A DNA stretch of 64,000 nucleotides from an uncultured Bacteroidales bacterium (GTDB lineage Bacteria; Bacteroidota; Bacteroidia; Bacteroidales; Paludibacteraceae): the NCBI GenBank assembly GCA_946185835.1, contig CAMHKW010000002.1, positions 1 through 64,000 of the forward strand. Direction: 5' to 3'. Shown here piece by piece: positions 61,101 through 64,000 of the stretch (positions are counted from its first letter, which is position 1; each line of letters begins with the position of its first letter). A model generated the notes under the pieces. It ran no database searches. It worked only from the letters and a program-made list of their open reading frames with translations, and was not told the DNA's origin. Position numbers and translations under genes: made by a program.

Positions 61101-61157
61101 AGCGAATATGTGGCAGAGCTGTTTAAGATGTACGCAACGATAATAGCAACCCGCTAA
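58137..61157 (+). CDS. Type IIL (MmeI-like) restriction-modification enzyme
   Basis: Single-chain restriction and N6-adenine methylation enzyme of 1006 residues. The N-terminal nuclease motif is Asp63 ... Glu74-x-Lys76 (DARIPETKVMIEQKS). A helical spacer follows. The methyltransferase has motif I FFDPACGSGNFITE (about 397-410), GIEINDFAVSVATTALW and motif IV GNPPFVGYS (about 540-548, NPPF type). Target recognition is expected in the region after about 640; the stretch 60270-60730 there is noticeably AT-rich. Three palindromic insertions keep the frame open: near 58990-59015, at 60139-60175 and at 60885-60914. No separate specificity or helicase gene is present, which fits type IIL. The stop lies 2 nt from the convergent mutS stop. 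Confidence 0.92.
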   Translation: MTAIQQQQAAKAFSEFWQGKGYEKGESQTYWLTLLSQVFGVEHPEQFIFFEQQVQLDHTSFVDARIPETKVMIEQKSLGKSLGEGIKQSDGRWLNPFQQAKRYADSLPNSQRPRWIVTCNFAEWWVYDLEHPNDEPQKIQLANLEKEYDRLRFLVDQGNEHIRKEEKVSKEAGKLVGQIYDALLKQYLDPEAPETLRSLNILCVRLVFCLYAEDAHLFGSNTAFHDYLAQYPAKDMRRALIDLFEVLDTPVEQRDPYMDEVLKRFPYVNGGLFGTRSSSMAKTNADGDVRAQSEPIIIPQFTEDLKELILTKASDNFDWTEISPTIFGAIFESTLNPDTRRSGGMHYTSIANIHKVIDPLFLDELKDELASIKAIPQDRQQRQRLDAFQNKIASLTFFDPACGSGNFITESYVSLRRLENEVIKLRNKGQSVMGDIANPIRVDIHQFYGIEINDFAVSVATTALWIAEQQMLQETAKLVQFNIEPLPLKAYHNIKEGNALRMDWSEVFEQTMTDQPISADTFRHPAKEQGAKTFPDYIMGNPPFVGYSLQSKEQKEDMLSIYVDEKGKPYKTAGKIDYVAAWYWKTADLMQKAACISPENHTSKRIRAALVSTNSITQGEQVSAIWQPLFERFGIQIDFAYRTFRWDSEADIKAHVHCVIIGFSVKDTLPLATPNLGGECNATTKRIYISDSQVIQAKNINPYLIDAPNIWVESRNKPLCDVPEMIYGSKPTDGGFLFLKEDEYREIIAREPEIAKYIKRIYGSEEFINNKVRYCLWLVGVSPAEIRKSPFLLDRINKVREYRLASPKAATRDSANTAWLFQEVRYSQSDYIVIPRVSSEKRRYVPIGFLSPDIMVNDAMQFIPNATLYHFGVLTSNVHLAWMRVVCGRLEMRYRYSKDIVYNNFPWPSCDVGVPSLETAAGETPAPQVVARIEQTAQAILDARALYHDCSLADLYDEATMPPELRKAHQDNDRAVMAAYGFSPKMTESEYVAELFKMYATIIATR
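60139..60175. repeat. In-frame nested palindrome inside the type IIL gene
   Basis: CACTCCCCC (60139-60147) pairs with GGGGGAGTG (60167-60175), and CCCCTAA/TTAGGGG (60154-60168) forms an inner palindrome. It encodes the low-similarity insertion TLPLATPNLGGE. Confidence 0.82.
60885..60914. repeat. Second in-frame palindrome inside the type IIL gene
   Basis: CGCAGG (60896-60901) and CCTGCG (60909-60914) with a GAGACG repeat on each side encode PSLETAAGETPAPQ, an Ala/Pro-rich insertion in the C-terminal part of the enzyme. Confidence 0.7.
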
Positions 61158-61159
61158 CG

Positions 61160-63820
61160 TTATTTGCCGGTGATGATTTTCTTTATCTCCGAGAGTTTGT
61201 TTAGGGCTTCGAGAGGTGTGAGGTTGTTGACGTCGATGTTGACAATCTCTTTTCTTACTTGTTCGAGTATGGGGTCGTCGAGTTGGAAGAAACTCAGTTG
61301 CAGTCCGTTGCGTGATTGTGCTATGTCTACTGTAGGTTTGCTGCGTTTTCCGTTTTTGCTGTTTTCTTCGAGTTCGGCGAGAATCTTCTCGGCACGTTTG
61401 ATGATGCTACGTGGCATGCCTGCCATCTTAGCGACATGTATACCGAACGAGTGTTCTGAGCCGCCACGTGCGAGTTTGCGCAGGAACACCACTTTGTTGT
61501 CGACTTCGCGTACCGAGACGTTGTAGTTGCGTATTCGGCTCATGGTCTGTTCCATGTCATTAAGCTCGTGGTAGTGTGTGGCAAACAGTGTCTTAGCGTG
61601 GCAAGCGTTCTCGTGCAGGTATTCCACTATTGCCCATGCAATGCTGATGCCGTCGTAGGTTGATGTTCCGCGTCCGAGTTCGTCGAAGAGCACCAGACTG
61701 CGCTCGGAGATGTTGTTGAGTATAGCTGAAGCCTCGTTCATCTCGACCATGAAGGTACTCTCGCCGGATGAGATGTTGTCGCTGGCGCCCACGCGTGTGA
61801 AGATCTTGTCGACCAAGCCTATTGTGGCGCTGTCGGCGGGCACGAAGCTACCCATCTGTGCCATCAGCACGATGAGTGCGGTCTGTCGGAGCAGAGCGGA
61901 CTTACCTGCCATGTTCGGACCGGTGAGAATGATGATTTGCTGCGAGTTGTTGTCGAGCATGAGGTCGTTGGACACGTATTGTTCGCCGAGTGGCATGTGT
62001 TGTTCGATGACGGGGTGTCTGCCTCCGTGTATGTCGATGACGAGAGAGTCGTTGACTTCGGGGCATATATACTTGTTGGCGGCTGCCACTTGTGCAAAAG
62101 AGAGCAGGCAGTCGATGCGGGCGATGATATGTGAGTCGACTTGCAGGCTTGCTAACTCTTGTAACATCGATTGCAGCAGGTCGTTGTAGATACGTAGTTC
62201 GATGATGCTGATCTTATCTTCGGCACCGAGAATCTGAGCTTCAAATTCTTTCAGTTCTTCGGTGATATATCGTTCGGCTTGTGTGAGTGTCTGTTTTCTG
62301 ATCCATTCAGGTGGCACTAACTCTTTGTAGGTGTTTCGTACTTCGAGGTAGTAGCCGTATACGTTGTTGAATCCGATCTTAAGACTTTGTATGCCTGTCT
62401 TTTCTGCCTCTCGTTGTTGTATTTGCAGCAGATAAGCAGAGCTGTCGCGGTGTATGTTACGCAGTTGGTCGAGTTCGTCGTCGACGCCGTCGTTGATGTA
62501 GTTAGGTTTGCTTGTGGTGACGGGGCAGTTAGGTGCTATGGTGTGTTGAATACGTTTGGCGAGTGGCTGCAGTGTGTTGAGTCGCGAGGCTTCTTGTCGG
62601 AGCAGGTCGCCGCCTTCGGAGTCGTTGAGGGTGTTGTCGTTGATGAGATTTTTTAGTTGTTCAATGTCGCGTAGCGAGTAGCTTAGTTGCAGCACTTCGC
62701 GTGGGTTGATACGTCCGGTAGAGACTTTGGCTGTGAAGCGTTCGAGGTCTCCCATGTGTTTGATGAGTCGTAGTGCTTCGTCGCGCACTTCGGGGTGTCG
62801 GAAGAAGTATTCCACTACGAGTTGTCGTTGTCGGATTTGCTTGATGTCCTTGAGTGGGAAGAGCATCCATTGTTTGAGCAGTCGTCCGCCCATGGGTGAG
62901 CCTGTTCGGTCGATGACGCTGAGCAGGTTGGTGGTGTCGGTGCTGTCGGATGTGGGTGGTAGGAGTTCGAGGTTACGAATAGAGAACTTGTCTAACCACA
63001 TGTATCGGTCTTCTTCGATACGGCTGAGTCGTTGTATATGAGCGGTCTGTAGGTGTTGTGTGAGGTCGAGATAGTGTAGTATGGCGCCTGCGGCGATGGT
63101 GCCGTTGGGCTTGCTGTCGATGCCGAAACCTTTCAGGCTTGATGTCTCGAACTGTTTCTGCAGTCGTTCGGTAGCTGACTGGTAGGTGAACATCCAGTCT
63201 TCGAGTTCGAAGGTGAAGAACTTATTTCCGAACAGCTGTTCGAAGTCGCGTCGTCTGCCTCGTTCGAACAGCACCTCTTTGGGTGCGAAGTTTTGCAGCA
63301 GTTTGTCGGTGTAGTCGGTATTGCCTTCGGCGAGCATAAATTCTCCGGTGCTGATGTCGAGGAAGGCGATGCCTATCTTGCCGGTCTTATTACCTTTGTT
63401 CTGAGGTAGATAGATGGCAGCCAAGAAGTTGTTTTCCTTGCCTTGCAGTGTGGTGTCGGAGTAACTTACGCCCGGTGTGACGAGTTCGGTGACTCCGCGT
63501 TTGACGAGTTTCTTGGTGAGTTTAGGGTCTTCTAACTGGTCGCAAATAGCGACTCTGAGTCCGGCTCTTACGAGTTTAGGCAGGTAGCTGTCGAGTGCAT
63601 GGAATGGGAATCCTGCCATCTCGGTGCCGGAGACCGACGCGGTGCCTGACGAGCGGTGTGTGAGTGTGATATTGAGGATTTTAGATGCTTTGATGGCATC
63701 TTCGCAGTAAGTCTCGTAGAAGTCGCCGCAGCGAAACAGAAGCATGGCGTCGGGATATTGTGCTTTGATTTCCCGAAACTGCTTCATCATGGGTGTCTGA
63801 GGTTCTTGTGCGTTTGGCAT
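61160..63820 (-). CDS. mutS: DNA mismatch repair protein MutS
   Basis: Mismatch recognition ATPase of 886 residues. The mismatch-reading motif is F34-Y-E36 in [10 protein letters not shown]. The connector, core and clamp domains follow. The ATPase has Walker [15 protein letters not shown] (about 632-645), [15 protein letters not shown], Walker [17 protein letters not shown] and ATHYHEL. The C-terminal dimerisation part includes [11 protein letters not shown] and a short helical end. All domains are present. It starts 13 nt after the stop of a TonB-dependent receptor gene, so the two could be co-transcribed, and it converges on the type IIL gene. Confidence 0.97.
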   Translation of the reverse strand: MPNAQEPQTPMMKQFREIKAQYPDAMLLFRCGDFYETYCEDAIKASKILNITLTHRSSGTASVSGTEMAGFPFHALDSYLPKLVRAGLRVAICDQLEDPKLTKKLVKRGVTELVTPGVSYSDTTLQGKENNFLAAIYLPQNKGNKTGKIGIAFLDISTGEFMLAEGNTDYTDKLLQNFAPKEVLFERGRRRDFEQLFGNKFFTFELEDWMFTYQSATERLQKQFETSSLKGFGIDSKPNGTIAAGAILHYLDLTQHLQTAHIQRLSRIEEDRYMWLDKFSIRNLELLPPTSDSTDTTNLLSVIDRTGSPMGGRLLKQWMLFPLKDIKQIRQRQLVVEYFFRHPEVRDEALRLIKHMGDLERFTAKVSTGRINPREVLQLSYSLRDIEQLKNLINDNTLNDSEGGDLLRQEASRLNTLQPLAKRIQHTIAPNCPVTTSKPNYINDGVDDELDQLRNIHRDSSAYLLQIQQREAEKTGIQSLKIGFNNVYGYYLEVRNTYKELVPPEWIRKQTLTQAERYITEELKEFEAQILGAEDKISIIELRIYNDLLQSMLQELASLQVDSHIIARIDCLLSFAQVAAANKYICPEVNDSLVIDIHGGRHPVIEQHMPLGEQYVSNDLMLDNNSQQIIILTGPNMAGKSALLRQTALIVLMAQMGSFVPADSATIGLVDKIFTRVGASDNISSGESTFMVEMNEASAILNNISERSLVLFDELGRGTSTYDGISIAWAIVEYLHENACHAKTLFATHYHELNDMEQTMSRIRNYNVSVREVDNKVVFLRKLARGGSEHSFGIHVAKMAGMPRSIIKRAEKILAELEENSKNGKRSKPTVDIAQSRNGLQLSFFQLDDPILEQVRKEIVNIDVNNLTPLEALNKLSEIKKIITGK

Positions 63821-63833
63821 GGTGCTTTGGGTG

Positions 63834-64000
63834 TTATTTGAAGTTGATGTCGAGTTTGAGGTTGAACATTCTGCCTGTCAGTCGGTTTGGGAAAGCCCAT
63901 TGCAGTCCGGTGGCGTCGGTTATCCAGAAGTGTGAGTTGACGTTTTTGGTGTCGGCGAGGTTGAAGACTTCGAAGGTAAGTGCCCACGAGTCGACATGTT
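63834..64000 (-). CDS. TonB-dependent receptor family protein, C-terminal fragment
   Basis: The last 54 codons of a gene that continues past the window end. The reading [18 protein letters not shown] and [18 protein letters not shown] ends in NFK before TAA. The pattern of a final strand with FNLADTKN, then [10 protein letters not shown], is typical of TonB-dependent outer membrane receptors (plug-barrel proteins), which import chelates or glycans. The N-terminus and any SusC features cannot be seen. The residue count is taken from the window edge. Confidence 0.72.
   Translation of the reverse strand, partial: HVDSWALTFEVFNLADTKNVNSHFWITDATGLQWAFPNRLTGRMFNLKLDINFK

Noticed and set aside
58137-61157. 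BREX PglX or type I HsdM methyltransferase
   Set aside because: The N-terminal D-E-x-K nuclease motif and the absence of brx or hsdR/hsdS genes fit type IIL better.

Overview
The window looks like a chromosomal segment of a Bacteroidota bacterium, most probably Bacteroidales. Supporting signs are many promoters of the phylum-specific form TTTG - 18 to 20 nt - TAnnTTTG, a MurF-alanine racemase fusion, menaquinone genes, a lipoprotein TamA-like outer membrane protein, a PpiD/SurA-type foldase and the C-terminal tail of a TonB-dependent receptor. I cannot name the genus. There is no CRISPR array, rRNA operon, insertion sequence or prophage; one tRNA gene (Pro, TGG) is present.

Layout. 0-12 kb: an N-domain-less ClpB, a membrane-anchored GH25 lysozyme, a compact nucleosidase-like protein with a conserved hypothetical membrane protein, the TrkA/TrkH potassium system, a HAD phosphatase and dxs. 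12.5-19 kb: a forward run of murF-alr, the menaquinone genes ubiE/menG and menA, a DUF2400 protein, an M48 protease and a DUF1294 protein. The joints of this run are filled with short tandem repeats that end at or beside start codons. 19-22.3 kb: divergent tamL-like and SpoU methyltransferase genes sharing a promoter region. 22.4-41.6 kb: a ten-gene, same-strand locus headed by homologues of SrfB (actin-like ATPase fold) and SrfC (P-loop protein). It continues with a subtilisin-like protease, a four-helix membrane protein, a second P-loop protein, two large proteins with a mid-chain membrane helix, a lipoprotein and two exported coiled-coil proteins. This is the strongest candidate in the window for an undescribed system: it looks like an envelope-spanning NTP-driven assembly, with Salmonella srfABC as the only described relative I recognise.

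41.7-47.8 kb: thrS, sppA, lpxK, punA and tRNA-Pro. 47.8-54.1 kb: a sparse region rich in nested palindromic repeats, with a small exported protein, ppiD, a small beta-barrel protein and an OB-fold lipoprotein. 54.2-58 kb: infC-rpmI-rplT with a structured leader and a likely AUA start for IF3, then an MsbA-type exporter. 58.1-64 kb: a single-chain type IIL (MmeI-like) restriction-modification enzyme carrying in-frame palindromic insertions, convergent with mutS, and the end of a TonB-dependent receptor gene.

Themes to check: (1) the SrfB/SrfC-type locus; (2) the MurF half of MurF-Alr appears to lack its C-terminal ligase domain; (3) noncanonical starts for infC and possibly lpxK; (4) several families of small palindromic elements dispersed between genes and also inside one coding region; (5) tandem arrays, often with 20-bp units, placed exactly at gene boundaries. 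All assignments come from reading the sequence; no database search was run.
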